From Thermoplasmata archaeon (GTDB lineage: Archaea; Thermoplasmatota; Thermoplasmata; Lutacidiplasmatales; UBA184), in the NCBI GenBank assembly GCA_021816865.1, contig JAKAWX010000003.1:1-34680 (forward strand): a DNA stretch of 34,680 nt. Reading direction: 5' to 3'. Below, piece after piece: positions 1-8,695 of the stretch; position 1 is the first letter of the stretch; each line of letters begins with the position of its first letter. A model generated the notes under the pieces. The model was given only the letters and a program-made list of their open reading frames with translations. It was not told the DNA's origin and searched no databases. The translations under genes were made by a program, and so were the position numbers.

Positions 1-253
1 ATCTGAAGATCGGACGCGTCGCGGCCCCGTAGAAGATGCCCGGCAGGACGGCCACGTTCACCGGGGCCGAGAAGGCCCGGTGGTCGCTCACCGAGACCGT
101 GATCGAGGTCCCTCCGCCGGTCGGCTGCGTGCGCTCGACCGAGGCCGTGACCACGGGACCCGCGAGCGGGCCTACGACACTGATAAGGGCGATCGCGAGC
201 ACGACCGCCGCCACGCCCGCCCCCCACGCGCGGGCACGAAGACGGGCGATCAT
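1..253 (-). CDS. secreted or membrane-anchored protein, N-terminal part (partial)
   Basis: This open frame begins with ATG at 253 and runs off the left edge, so only about 84 N-terminal residues are visible. They show a basic start (MIARLRARAWG), a hydrophobic segment at about residues 11-30 that could be a signal peptide or single anchor, and then a Ser/Thr/Val-rich stretch that looks extracytoplasmic and beta-rich. The start codon overlaps the stop of the upstream membrane-protein gene in an ATGA arrangement, so the two are probably translationally coupled and co-transcribed with the GT4 gene. I do not recognise a family. Its place in the operon suggests a surface or glycan-related role, which is inference only. 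Confidence 0.6.
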   Translation of the reverse strand, partial: MIARLRARAWGAGVAAVVLAIALISVVGPLAGPVVTASVERTQPTGGGTSITVSVSDHRAFSAPVNVAVLPGIFYGAATRPIFR

Positions 254-1806
254 GCGCGATCCTCCGCGGGGAAGGTCCGCCCTAGACGCACCGTCCGCAC
301 CCCCCGGCCCAGCTCGAGCACACCGAGGACCACGCTCACGATGAGGAGGACCCCGGCGACGACGCCGATGATCTCCCACAGGCTTCCGCGCAGGAGGAGG
401 TCGACCTCGTACGCGGCCGCGATCGAGTTCACGGTCGTCACGGCCCCCGGACCGAGCCCCGTCGCGAGGGGGTAGAAGAACGCGAGCGGGGTCAAGAGCG
501 CCCAGTACTGGAAGAACCCCGAGAGCGCGATGCCCCACACCACGACCCAGTACCGCGTCGAGCCGAGGGCGAGCGCGCCCGCGAAGCCGGCCGCCACCAA
601 CACATCGATGTTCTCCGAGTTCGGGACCGGGTTGGCGAGAACGGTGCCGGCGAGCGCGATGGCACATGCGATCGTGAGGTCGCGCACCGCGGCCGGACGC
701 GTCCGGGCTCCCCGCCTCCGCTGTACGACGAGCAGAACCAGGGCGACCAGGACCGAGAGGGCGGCGAATCCCTGGAGCGCGATGAGCCCGAGGTGCGCGT
801 TCGCCGCGCTGTTGGTATACCGGGCCCAGGCACCGGTCCCCTTGGGCGAAGCCGGATTGAAGATCGAGAGAACGCTCAGCCCGCCGTAGGTGACGGACGC
901 CGTCGTGTGCGTCGCGAGCAGATCGAACGTCTCGGAGAGGTAGGCGAAGAAGACCGCCAGCGCTGTCGCGATCCCGAGGGCGAGGGTCGCGAGGGGTCTC
1001 ACGGCCCGCCGCAGGACCGCGCGCCACGGACCCGGCAGGACGACCGCGGCGACGACGAACGTCGGGACCAGCACGACCGTGTACCCCTTCGCGAGGACGG
1101 AAAGGGACAGGAGGAGACCGGCCCAGTACCAGTGTCGTTCCGCAGCGGCGGCGAGCGCGAGAACGGCGAAGGCGGCCGCGAGGCCGTCCACCTCGCCGTG
1201 GACGCTGCTGACCCAGATCGTCAACGGGTTGAGGAGCCATAGGGCCGCCGCCAACGTGCCGCGGCCCGGAGCGAGGTGGCGCTCGACGAGGAAGTAGAGG
1301 GCGAGGCCGCCGGCGACGTCGGCGAGGATGAGAGGAAGCTTCCAGGCCAGCAGTGCGGCCGGGACCGGCACGAGCGTGGGCACCCAGGAAGCGAGCGCCG
1401 CCGGTACAGCGAAGGGGAGGGAGCGGTAGAGTCCTTCGGGTCCGAGCAGGAGGGTGACGGCTCCCATGGTCGGGCTCGCCAGGTACGGGGCGAGCGGCGG
1501 GTTGAACCAGGTTCCTCCCGAGTACGGGTTTCCGCTGTAGAGGAGGATCTGGCCAGAGTGCACGAACCCGAGCGTATCGGTTCCCCACGAGGTCAACGGA
1601 GCCAGGACCAGTCGGACCGCGAGGCCGACGAGCAAGACGATTCGCAACCGGGCCTGTCGGGGGTCGGTTAGGCCCCGTCGGCACGCCTCGAGGGCCGCGA
1701 CGAGCGGGCCCGCGAGCTCACCGCGCACGACTTCAGAAAACCTACCCGAGGTCGCTGGTGGCCCGAGGGGGATGTCCGTGGGCTCGGACTCATCCGGCGA
1801 GGACAC
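250..1806 (-). CDS. polytopic GT-C-like membrane glycosyltransferase (putative)
   Basis: The 518-residue protein has a short polar N-terminus and then about ten or more hydrophobic segments ending near residue 500. The first loop after TM1 carries an acidic motif (SWGTDTLGF) and a NPYSGGTWFNPPLAPYL stretch, an arrangement typical of GT-C mannosyltransferase-like enzymes (GT39/GT87/DUF2029 type), which take sugar from polyprenyl-phosphate donors on the outer face of the membrane. The start is GTG at 1806, preceded by a GGTGA Shine-Dalgarno, and overlaps the GT4 stop by 17 nt. Its own stop overlaps the next gene's ATG. Together with the GT4 gene and the paired GT2 enzymes nearby it fits a surface-glycan role. 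The exact donor and acceptor cannot be read from sequence. Confidence 0.7.
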   Translation of the reverse strand: MSSPDESEPTDIPLGPPATSGRFSEVVRGELAGPLVAALEACRRGLTDPRQARLRIVLLVGLAVRLVLAPLTSWGTDTLGFVHSGQILLYSGNPYSGGTWFNPPLAPYLASPTMGAVTLLLGPEGLYRSLPFAVPAALASWVPTLVPVPAALLAWKLPLILADVAGGLALYFLVERHLAPGRGTLAAALWLLNPLTIWVSSVHGEVDGLAAAFAVLALAAAAERHWYWAGLLLSLSVLAKGYTVVLVPTFVVAAVVLPGPWRAVLRRAVRPLATLALGIATALAVFFAYLSETFDLLATHTTASVTYGGLSVLSIFNPASPKGTGAWARYTNSAANAHLGLIALQGFAALSVLVALVLLVVQRRRGARTRPAAVRDLTIACAIALAGTVLANPVPNSENIDVLVAAGFAGALALGSTRYWVVVWGIALSGFFQYWALLTPLAFFYPLATGLGPGAVTTVNSIAAAYEVDLLLRGSLWEIIGVVAGVLLIVSVVLGVLELGRGVRTVRLGRTFPAEDRA

Positions 1807-3040
1807 GACGGATCACCCCTTCGAGCCGCGGAGCGAGGACGGGCCACTGGTACTCCTTCGAGACGGTCAGGGCTCGCGCGGAGAGCCTTCCGCGGAGGGC
1901 CGGGTCGGTCCACACCCGCTCGAGCGCGGCCTCGAGATGCGCCAGGTCCCCGACCGGGTACGCCACGCCGGCACCGCGATCGGCGACCAGCTTCGGCCCG
2001 GGGGCCGTCTCGCAACCGATGACCGGACAGCCGTAGGTCATCGCCTCCACGCAAACGGTACCAAACCCCTCGACGTCCGAGTCGGAGGGGAGGACCAGCG
2101 CCCAGGCGCTTCGCAACCGGTCGGCGAGCTCCTCGTCGCCGAGGCGTCCGAGAAATTCGACCGAACGTGCGACGCCGAGCTCCTCCGCCAGGCTCTCGAG
2201 GCTCGGGCGCCGGTCCCCGTCGCCCACGATCGCGAGCCGCACGTCGAGCGGCCGGGCCTTGAGGTCATGGACGGCCCGAACGAGAAGGTCGGGGCGTTTG
2301 TAGCTCCGGCTCGCGTCGAGACCGCCCACGAAGAGGAGCGGGTGGTGGGGACCTGGGGTCGCATCCTCCGCGACGGTCGTCGCGAGCGGCAGCGGCAGGA
2401 CGCCGTCCCCCAGGTACGGCCCCGTCGGAAGGGCCACCAGGCGGTCGCGCGGGGCTCCGCGGTGGGCGAGCTTCTCCCGATAGTGCTCGGTGGTGGTGAA
2501 CACGGTGTCGGACCACCCCACGAGCCGGCTCTCCCACAACGAGTACGGCGGTCCGTACGGCTTGTCGCGCCTCAGGTCGGCGTGGTAGGTGGCGACCCAC
2601 CGGCATCCCTTGAGGCGCGCATAGAGGCCGGCGAAGTCGGCGTTCACCGACGGATGGTGGGACCAGACGAGGGACGGTTCGAATTCCTCGAGCGCGTCGA
2701 ACAGTTCGAGCGGCGGAACCACGCGTTCCCCGAAGATGGTGCGAAACGGAAGTCGCGTCACGGCAAGGCCTCCCGTCGACTCCCCGGTCCCGCCCGAGGG
2801 CCGAGGTTGCCCGTCCGGGGGACGGGGTACGAAGACACGGACCTCGGCCCACGCGCCGAGGAGCGTTCCGGTGAACCGGACGTACCGCTCGACGCCTCCC
2901 AGGCTCGGCAGGTAGTTCGGCGTGACCAGCGCGATCCTCGCCGGTTCGAGCGATCCCGAGTCGCCCGGCGGCGCGTCGTCGGACGGCCCTCGGGGTCCCC
3001 GCGGCGGCCGGGGAACGGGAACCTGGTCCGCGGGCCCCAC
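1790..3040 (-). CDS. GT4-family glycosyltransferase
   Basis: This 416-residue soluble GT-B enzyme has the usual two Rossmann-like halves. The N-terminal half begins at about residue 35 with ALVTPNYLPSLGGVERYV. The C-terminal half carries LLFVGGLDASRSYKRPDLL, the IVGDGD strand and the EX7E signature of GT4 (EGFGTVCVE) that binds the nucleotide-sugar donor. It should transfer a hexose from an NDP- or GDP-sugar to a glycan acceptor at the cytoplasmic face. The GTG start at 3040 has a TATA-like box about 28 bp upstream. The first 30 residues are Pro/Gly-rich and may be poorly structured. It is the first gene of a three-gene overlapping operon. The family call is secure; the substrate is unknown. 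Confidence 0.88.
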   Translation of the reverse strand: MGPADQVPVPRPPRGPRGPSDDAPPGDSGSLEPARIALVTPNYLPSLGGVERYVRFTGTLLGAWAEVRVFVPRPPDGQPRPSGGTGESTGGLAVTRLPFRTIFGERVVPPLELFDALEEFEPSLVWSHHPSVNADFAGLYARLKGCRWVATYHADLRRDKPYGPPYSLWESRLVGWSDTVFTTTEHYREKLAHRGAPRDRLVALPTGPYLGDGVLPLPLATTVAEDATPGPHHPLLFVGGLDASRSYKRPDLLVRAVHDLKARPLDVRLAIVGDGDRRPSLESLAEELGVARSVEFLGRLGDEELADRLRSAWALVLPSDSDVEGFGTVCVEAMTYGCPVIGCETAPGPKLVADRGAGVAYPVGDLAHLEAALERVWTDPALRGRLSARALTVSKEYQWPVLAPRLEGVIRRVLAG

Positions 3041-3065
3041 GACCCGGCCCTAGCAGCCTCCCCAT

Positions 3066-3071
3066 GATAAC
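3066..3071 (-). promoter_or_regulatory. TATA-like box upstream of the GT4 operon
   Basis: On the minus strand the sequence reads GTTATC, the most AT-rich stretch in this divergent intergenic region. It is centred about 28 bp before the GTG at 3040, the spacing expected for a leaderless archaeal transcript. The intergenic space 3041-3235 shows no gene. The plus-strand gene at 3236 instead has a GGTGAG Shine-Dalgarno at 3225-3230. Confidence 0.4.
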
Positions 3072-3235
3072 TTGGTGTCCCGGACGACCGGCGGAGTGCG
3101 TCCGGCCTGAGGAAGACGGCGAACCGGACCGGGGACCAACCTCATCTCTCCGACGGGAATCCCGCCGGCGTGCGTTCCGCGCACCCGCGACCGCCGCGAC
3201 GTGACCCGAACCGACCGCTCGGGGGGTGAGCCCCG

Positions 3236-5332
3236 ATGCCCCTGGGTACGGTGGACGTGGTCGCCGGCGGGCTGGTACTCGTCATCGTCGTGATGGCCGC
3301 CGGAACCTCCGTGGTCCGCCTGCTCGAGCATCTCGCGCGCCGTCGGTTCAATCTGACGTCGATCGAACGTGGGCTGCTCGGACTCTACGCGGGCGGAGGG
3401 ACGCTCTTCGTGCTCGCCTCCCTTCCGTTCGCCGCGTACTCGATCCCCCTCGTGCTCGCTTTCCTCGCGGTGGGCGGGATCGTCACGGTCGCACGGTGGG
3501 CCCGGAATGCCCGGCGGCATCTCTGGCCCCCGACGGACCTGCGGAACGGGCCCGTGGTCGGCCTCGCCGCCCTGTTCCTCGTTCTGGTCGTGCTCGAGGT
3601 CGCCACGACCACCCAGATCCTCCTGCCGAACCCGTACGACGGCGCGGCCGCGTCCCTCTTCGTGAAGCTGATCCTCTCCGGGCACACCGTCCCCACGACC
3701 CTCGAGCCGTTCGCCGCGTCCGGCGTGGTCTATCCCCTGGGCGCGGCCGTCTGGATGACCCTCCCGGTGATCCTGTTCGGCTGGCCGATCGTCTCCGCGC
3801 CGGTCGTCCTGCCGCCCGTTTTCCTCGCGCTCTCCGTCGCCGGGGTCTACGCCTGGGGAGAGCGGTTGGGCGGTGTGGGCACCCCGCACGGCCGTCGGAC
3901 CGGTCTCTTGTTCGCGCTCTTCTTCGGCCTCGTGGCGAGCTGGCCCCGGCTCTTCATCGGGGGGTCGTACGACTTCGCGTTCGGCCTCCCGCTGTTCTTC
4001 ACGCTCCTCGGCCTCCTGCTGCCGATCGTCCGCTCCCACCGCCGGCCGTGGAAGGACGTCGTCCTGTTCGGTCTCGCGACGGGCGTCCTCACGTCGGTGA
4101 GCGTAGCGGCCGGAGAAATGGCCCTCCTCATCTTCCTCGCATCGCTCCTCGCCTTCCACCCCGCCCTCCGGACCGAAGCGCGTGGGCTCGTGGCGCGGGC
4201 GGCGACGATCGTCACGATCTCGACGGCGTTCGTGGCGCGCAGCCTCATCGGCCTTGTGGCGTGGTTCTCCTACCCCGCGCACGTGCTGGCCGCCGTCGGC
4301 GACCGGCCGTACGGCCCGGAGATCCCCCCGTCCACGTACGTGGCGGGAACCCTCGCGGGGAACTTGAACCCGTTCGTCCCCGGAAGGCCGCGGATGGCTC
4401 CAATCCCGATTGCGGCGCTGGAGCTCCAGCTTTTGCTCGCGGCATCGGTCGCCCTGCTCCTCTGGGCCGTCGTCCGGCGCCGTGGCCGTGTCGACTACGC
4501 GCGTCCGCTCGCGACGATGCGGCCCGTCCTTGTCGCCGCGCTGACCACCATCCTTGCGGCGGGAGCCCTGGTGATGCTCAGCGACGCGACGGCCGGCACC
4601 TCGCCCGTCCTCTCGGTCACCTCGCTCTACGAGACCTTGTTCCTCGTTTTCACCTTCTACCAGGCGGCCTCGCTCTTCCCTCTCCTCGTCGCACTCGAGC
4701 GGTCTCGCCCGGAGGGGACCGAGGCGGCCCCGGCCGAGTCCGAGCCTCCGCCGCCCCGGTCCACCCCCGGCGAACCAGACCGGCGGCGCCGCCCGAGGAG
4801 CCCGCGCGCCCGCCGGGCCGTGGCGCCCTGGCTGGCCGTGGCCGTCCTCGCCCTGCCCCTCGCCTTCGGGGCGGGTGTCACCGCGGTCGATGTCCCGAGC
4901 TATCTCGATACGCATATGGCCGAGTTCACGAACGCGACGAGCGCCGACCTCGCGGCGCTCGAGTGGGCCGGCGCCCACCTGCCGGCGTGCTCCCGCGTGC
5001 TGGTCGCCCCCGGCTCGGCCGCCCAGTTCCTGCCCCTGTTCGCGACGGTGAACGTGGTCTTCCCCATGGTGCCGGCGTCGAACAACCTCTCCTATTCCGT
5101 CGCGGTGAGTGACCTCACCAACGGTACGTACACCAACACGACCCGCGCCGCCCTCCTCTTCCTCGGCGTCACGGAGGTCTTCGTTACGGGGCAGACTTCG
5201 GTCTCGTTCTTGCCGTTCCTTTCTCGCGGACCGGCCGGGTCGACCGACTTCTCCGACCTCTTCGACCAGGGCGACGCCGCGATCTTCCTTTTCGGACCGG
5301 GGGCGACGGAAGGGCACTGCCTTCCCCGCTGA
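3236..5332 (+). CDS. large polytopic membrane protein (GT-C/oligosaccharyltransferase-like architecture)
   Basis: The 698-residue protein has about twelve to fourteen hydrophobic segments from residue 5 to about 550. A charged Pro/Arg-rich loop at about 490-525 precedes the last helix, and a C-terminal domain of about 140 residues containing several N-x-S/T sequons should face outside. The many-helix membrane part plus an outer C-terminal domain resembles GT-C enzymes and oligosaccharyltransferases, but I see no WWDYG-like motif, so it is not called AglB. The start at 3236 is supported by a GGTGAG Shine-Dalgarno 5 nt upstream. It is transcribed divergently from the GT4 operon. A role in assembling or transferring surface glycans is inferred from context. 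Confidence 0.75.
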   Translation: MPLGTVDVVAGGLVLVIVVMAAGTSVVRLLEHLARRRFNLTSIERGLLGLYAGGGTLFVLASLPFAAYSIPLVLAFLAVGGIVTVARWARNARRHLWPPTDLRNGPVVGLAALFLVLVVLEVATTTQILLPNPYDGAAASLFVKLILSGHTVPTTLEPFAASGVVYPLGAAVWMTLPVILFGWPIVSAPVVLPPVFLALSVAGVYAWGERLGGVGTPHGRRTGLLFALFFGLVASWPRLFIGGSYDFAFGLPLFFTLLGLLLPIVRSHRRPWKDVVLFGLATGVLTSVSVAAGEMALLIFLASLLAFHPALRTEARGLVARAATIVTISTAFVARSLIGLVAWFSYPAHVLAAVGDRPYGPEIPPSTYVAGTLAGNLNPFVPGRPRMAPIPIAALELQLLLAASVALLLWAVVRRRGRVDYARPLATMRPVLVAALTTILAAGALVMLSDATAGTSPVLSVTSLYETLFLVFTFYQAASLFPLLVALERSRPEGTEAAPAESEPPPPRSTPGEPDRRRRPRSPRARRAVAPWLAVAVLALPLAFGAGVTAVDVPSYLDTHMAEFTNATSADLAALEWAGAHLPACSRVLVAPGSAAQFLPLFATVNVVFPMVPASNNLSYSVAVSDLTNGTYTNTTRAALLFLGVTEVFVTGQTSVSFLPFLSRGPAGSTDFSDLFDQGDAAIFLFGPGATEGHCLPR

Positions 5333-5400
5333 GGTACGACGGCCCGGGCCGGCGGGGGCCCCCTCGCGCTACGCCCGGGCCGGCGTCGTCGCCCGCGCGT

Positions 5401-6228
5401 TCAGCGCATCAGGATGCCGGCGGTGTCGCCCCGCACCGGTCGTCCCGATACCGGTGGGTTCCCCGGAACCCGGACCGGCCGCGCGCCGAGGCGTCGGGCG
5501 CGGTGCACTTCCCTCAAGAACGTTCGGACGAACTCGAGGTCCTGGATGATCTTGCTCGAACCGTTCTTCCGAGCGCGGAAGCGGTACGGCACTTCGACCA
5601 CGCGTCGGGCGCGGCAGGAGACGAGCAGGAACAGGATGAGCTTGTAGCCACGATAGCGGGCGTCGAGCGGTCGGAAGATCGCGCGCCGGAACGCGAAGAA
5701 TCCCGAGACCGGGTCCGAGACGCGCCGGGCGGCGGGCACGAACGCGCGCACGACGGCCTCGGCCCCGCGCGACAAAGCCGCGCGGAAAATCGATCGTCGC
5801 CCGACGGACCCGCCCCGGCCGTAGCGGGTCGCGACCACGAGGTCGCCACCGGCCTCGAGCTCCGCGACCATGGTCGGGATCGAATCCGGTGGGTGCTGCA
5901 GGTCGGCGTCCATGATCAGCACGAACTCCCCTCTCGCCTCGGCGATCCCCTGGCACTGAGCGGGGGTCAGGGTCTGTTGCCCGTCGTGAAAGATGGGGTG
6001 GAGCCACGGGGATTGCGCGGCGGCGGTGCGGAGGAACTCCCGGGTCCCGTCGGTGCTCCCGTCGTCGACCACGATCACTTCGAACGGCGGAAGCCGCTGC
6101 CGAGCGATCTGCTCGAGGAGGACGGGCAGGTTCTCGTGTTCGTTCAGGGTTCCGAGAACGATGGAGAGCCGGGGTTCCGACGCGACGTCATAGGGGCTGC
6201 TCATGACCAATCCGTCGATTACGGGCAT
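5401..6228 (-). CDS. GT2 glycosyltransferase, polyprenyl-phosphate mannose/glucose synthase-like (copy 1)
   Basis: A GT-A fold enzyme of up to 275 residues. It shows the N-terminal SIVLGTLNEHENLPVL strand, VIVVDDGSTDGTREFL, the metal-binding DAD motif at about residues 107-109 within DADLQHPPDS, and the downstream SDPVSGFFAFRR block typical of dolichol-phosphate-mannose-synthase-like GT2 proteins. It lacks the C-terminal membrane helices found in some relatives. It probably charges polyprenyl phosphate with a hexose for the GT-C membrane enzymes nearby. The start is uncertain: ATG at 6228 or ATG at 6204 (MSSPYD), the latter giving 267 residues. It is clearly paralogous to the gene at 7554-8354 and lies just after the epimerase on the same strand. 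Confidence 0.9.
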   Translation of the reverse strand: MPVIDGLVMSSPYDVASEPRLSIVLGTLNEHENLPVLLEQIARQRLPPFEVIVVDDGSTDGTREFLRTAAAQSPWLHPIFHDGQQTLTPAQCQGIAEARGEFVLIMDADLQHPPDSIPTMVAELEAGGDLVVATRYGRGGSVGRRSIFRAALSRGAEAVVRAFVPAARRVSDPVSGFFAFRRAIFRPLDARYRGYKLILFLLVSCRARRVVEVPYRFRARKNGSSKIIQDLEFVRTFLREVHRARRLGARPVRVPGNPPVSGRPVRGDTAGILMR

Positions 6229-6415
6229 CCCCTTGTCCGCTCGTGTGACCTACCGAGGGACCGCACCCCACTTTAGCCTTTACCCCAGAGTGCCGATAGT
6301 GTTCGGACTCCGACCCGGGCACTTCTCGCCCCGTGACACGGTTCGTCACGGCGTTCGAAGGCGCGGACCGGACGCTCACGACCCTTCGGGGCACTCGTCG
6401 ACCCGTCGGGGCCGG

Positions 6416-7387
6416 CTAGGCGTGGGGCGCGGGGTCGGACGACGCTGGGGACCGCTCCGCACGCCAAAACTCCAATGCGTCCGCGAGCGTGCGCTCGAAC
6501 GGGACCGCCGGGCGGAAGCCGAGCGCTCGCAGGCGGCCCACGTCGGCCCGGTTGTCGGGCTCGTCCGTCGGCCGGAAGAGCTGAGGGTCCGGGACGACCT
6601 CGATCGGCACGCGGGACAGGCGGACGAGATCGGTCGCGATCCGGCCGATCGAGTAGCTCTGGCCGGCACCGACGTTCACGGCCCGGGCCGGGTCGCCCGC
6701 CTCGAACACGGTCCACATCGCCCGGACCACGTCCCGGATGTCGGAGATGTCCCGAAGGGTGTCGAGGTTGCCGACCTTCAGTATGCCCGGCCTTCCGGTT
6801 CTCTCGAGCGCCGCGATCTGTCGCGCGAAGTCGTTCAGCGCGTCGCCCGTCTTTCCGGGGCCGGTCGTACCGAAGAGACGGGCGCGAAGGATCCGCAGGT
6901 CGAAGTTGAGGGCGTACTGGAGCGACAGCATGTCCTGGCAGGCCTTCGAGACGCCGTAGGGGTTGGTCGGATTGAGCGCCGTCTCCTCCCCGATGGGAAG
7001 ACGCGGGGGAACGCCGTACGCCGCCCCCGAGGCCGCCAGCAGCGTCCCCCGGGAGGGCCGGTGCTCGCGCAACGCCTCGTAGAGGTGGATCGTGCCGAGG
7101 ACGTTCGTGCGGAACGTGTCCACCGGGTCCCTCCAGGCCCTCTGGGCATACGCTTGTGCCGCGAGATGGAAAACCCCATCGGGCCGATACTCCGCGACGA
7201 GTCGTGCGACGCTGTCGCGGTCCTGCATGTCGAGACGTGTCCATCGTACTCCGGCCCGGGGGAGCCCGCGCGCGGCGAGCTCGGACTCGGCGTAGTACGT
7301 CCCGAGCACCTCGTGGCCCGCCGAGACCGCGGAGTCGCAGAGGTATCGTCCGATGAACCCCGACGCCCCGGTGATCAGCAACCTCAT
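6416..7387 (-). CDS. NAD(P)-dependent sugar-nucleotide epimerase/dehydratase/reductase
   Basis: An extended SDR of 323 residues. It has the N-terminal nucleotide-binding GASGFIG motif, HLAAQAYAQRAWRDP, the Ser/Tyr/Lys catalytic set with YGVSK in NPTNPYGVSKACQDM, and a late RDISDIRDVVRAMW block. These blocks most resemble GDP-mannose 4,6-dehydratase and GDP-6-deoxy-4-keto-mannose reductase relatives, so it probably makes a deoxy-hexose donor for the surrounding glycosyltransferases. ATG at 7387 is preceded by a GAGGGAG Shine-Dalgarno about 12 nt upstream and a TATA-like AATAATA about 60 bp upstream, so this transcript has a short leader. It sits between the two GT2 paralogs on the same strand. 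The exact substrate is not determined. Confidence 0.88.
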   Translation of the reverse strand: MRLLITGASGFIGRYLCDSAVSAGHEVLGTYYAESELAARGLPRAGVRWTRLDMQDRDSVARLVAEYRPDGVFHLAAQAYAQRAWRDPVDTFRTNVLGTIHLYEALREHRPSRGTLLAASGAAYGVPPRLPIGEETALNPTNPYGVSKACQDMLSLQYALNFDLRILRARLFGTTGPGKTGDALNDFARQIAALERTGRPGILKVGNLDTLRDISDIRDVVRAMWTVFEAGDPARAVNVGAGQSYSIGRIATDLVRLSRVPIEVVPDPQLFRPTDEPDNRADVGRLRALGFRPAVPFERTLADALEFWRAERSPASSDPAPHA

Positions 7388-7445
7388 CGTCGTTTCCCAC
7401 TCTCCCTCAAGGTCCCCGGCACAGCGACCCCAGGTGCGATCAGGG

Positions 7446-7452
7446 TATTATT
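7446..7452 (-). promoter_or_regulatory. TATA-like box upstream of the epimerase gene
   Basis: The minus strand reads AATAATA in an otherwise GC-rich 166-bp gap between the GT2 copy 2 stop and the epimerase start. At about 60 bp before ATG 7387 it would give a leader of roughly 35 nt that includes the GAGGGAG Shine-Dalgarno. Confidence 0.4.
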
Positions 7453-7553
7453 CCTCCGGCGAACGAGCCGGCGCCTCCGCGATCGGTGTCGCCGCGGCCG
7501 ATGGGGGAGATCCCCGGGTCGCCGGAGCGCGACCGCGCCCCCCGGCGCGCGGT

Positions 7554-8354
7554 TCACGAACGGGGAGGGATCGGGGAGGCCGCCGGGAGTCCGCCGCCCG
7601 AGCTCGCCCTTTGCAGGCTGGCCATGAGCTGCCGGGCGTGGAACAGCTCGACCAGGAAGATGCGGACGAACGCCAAGCTCTGGGTGAGCTTGCTGGCCCC
7701 GCTCGCCCGGGGTTCGAATCGGAACCCGACCTCGCTCACCCGCTGCCGATCGGCCATCACGAGAACGAACAGGAGGAGTTTGTACCCCCGGTACCGAGGG
7801 TCGAGAGGACGCCATAGCGCCCGACGGAATCCGAAGAATCCCGAGACAGGATCCGACAGCGGACGCGCCGGAGGCAGGAACAACTTCGCCAGCCATTCCG
7901 CGCCGCGGGACAGAACGAACCGCACGGGGGCCCGAGGGCCCGGCGATCCGCCGGGAGAGTACCGGCTCGCTACGACGAGCGACGCGCCTTCTTCGAGACC
8001 CCGGAGAATCCGAAGGATCGTCTCGGGCGGGTGTTGAAGGTCGGCGTCCATGACGACGAGGTACTTCCCCCGGGCCCTGTCGATCGCCTGGCATTGGGCC
8101 CGGAGGGTGGTCTGCTTGCCCTCATGGACGAGCAATCGGATTCGGGCGTCCACGGCGGCGTGCTCGGCGACGTACTCGCGGGTTCCGTCCGTGCTCCCGT
8201 CGTCCACGACGAGAAGCTCCATCGACGGCAGGTCCAACGAGCCGAGGCGATCGAACAGGACCGGGAGGTTCGCGCGCTCGTTCAGCGTGGCGAGGACGAC
8301 GGAAAGCAAGGGACGCGGGTCCTCGCCACGTCTCTCGCCGGGCTCCACGTTCAT
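7554..8354 (-). CDS. GT2 glycosyltransferase, polyprenyl-phosphate sugar synthase-like (copy 2)
   Basis: A 266-residue GT-A enzyme when started at ATG 8354 (MNVEPGERRG). The frame stays open far upstream, but that extension is Arg-rich and lacks any GT2 feature. Motifs match copy 1 block for block: LSVVLATLNERANLPVL, LLVVDDGSTDGTREYV, metal-binding DAD at about 103-105, LSDPVSGFFGFRR and DPRYRGYKLLLFVLV. There are no membrane helices. It likely transfers a sugar to polyprenyl phosphate, perhaps with different donor specificity from copy 1 because the C-terminal thirds differ most. It is transcribed in the same direction as the epimerase and copy 1, but a 166-bp gap with its own promoter-like box separates it from the epimerase. 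Confidence 0.9.
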   Translation of the reverse strand: MNVEPGERRGEDPRPLLSVVLATLNERANLPVLFDRLGSLDLPSMELLVVDDGSTDGTREYVAEHAAVDARIRLLVHEGKQTTLRAQCQAIDRARGKYLVVMDADLQHPPETILRILRGLEEGASLVVASRYSPGGSPGPRAPVRFVLSRGAEWLAKLFLPPARPLSDPVSGFFGFRRALWRPLDPRYRGYKLLLFVLVMADRQRVSEVGFRFEPRASGASKLTQSLAFVRIFLVELFHARQLMASLQRASSGGGLPAASPIPPRS

Positions 8355-8695
8355 GGCGTCCGGTCCCTCGGTGCGACCATCCGACGAGCGGTCCGGCTCG
8401 CGGAGCCCAAGCCGGGAGCGGCGGACGTGCAGGAACCGCGGAGTCGGGCGCGGTGCGCGAGCCCGCCGGAGAAAAGGAGCATGCGGGGACGACCTTCGAC
8501 GGCGACTTAATCCTTGCCCGGCGATGCGCGCCGCCCGGGCGCGGCGGAGGTCGCCGACGGCCCGGTCTCGAGGGCGCCGACGGGCGCAGACCCCGACGTT
8601 CGGGACCCGACGCGGTGAAAGCCGGGAGCCCGAGCCTAGTTCGTACGGAAGATAGATATATAATTGCAGATAACGAATGTTCGTAATGCGCATGG
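8355..8695. other. divergent intergenic region
   Basis: About 340 bp without a convincing gene lies between the minus-strand GT2 gene and the plus-strand phosphoesterase gene. It is very GC-rich except for two AT-rich islands: ATTAAG read on the minus strand near 8507-8512, and the near-symmetrical TATATAAT at 8657-8664. The first may serve the GT2 gene, with a leader of over 100 nt. I see no tRNA or repeat here. Confidence 0.5.
8657..8664 (+). promoter_or_regulatory. TATA box of the secreted phosphoesterase gene
   Basis: TATATAAT is one of the strongest TATA-like sequences in the window. Its centre lies about 36 bp before ATG 8696 and about 72 bp before the alternative ATG 8732. Transcription should therefore start near 8686-8690. 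Confidence 0.6.

Noticed and set aside
3050-5317. 755-codon open frame antisense to the polytopic membrane protein gene
   Set aside because: Its translation is almost only charged residues with no hydrophobic core or domain, as expected for the shadow of a GC-rich gene; the plus strand gives a well-formed membrane protein with a Shine-Dalgarno.
7700-7735. GGTTCGAATCGGAACC, resembling a tRNA T-arm
   Set aside because: It lies inside the GT2 coding region, and I could not find matching acceptor, D or anticodon arms.
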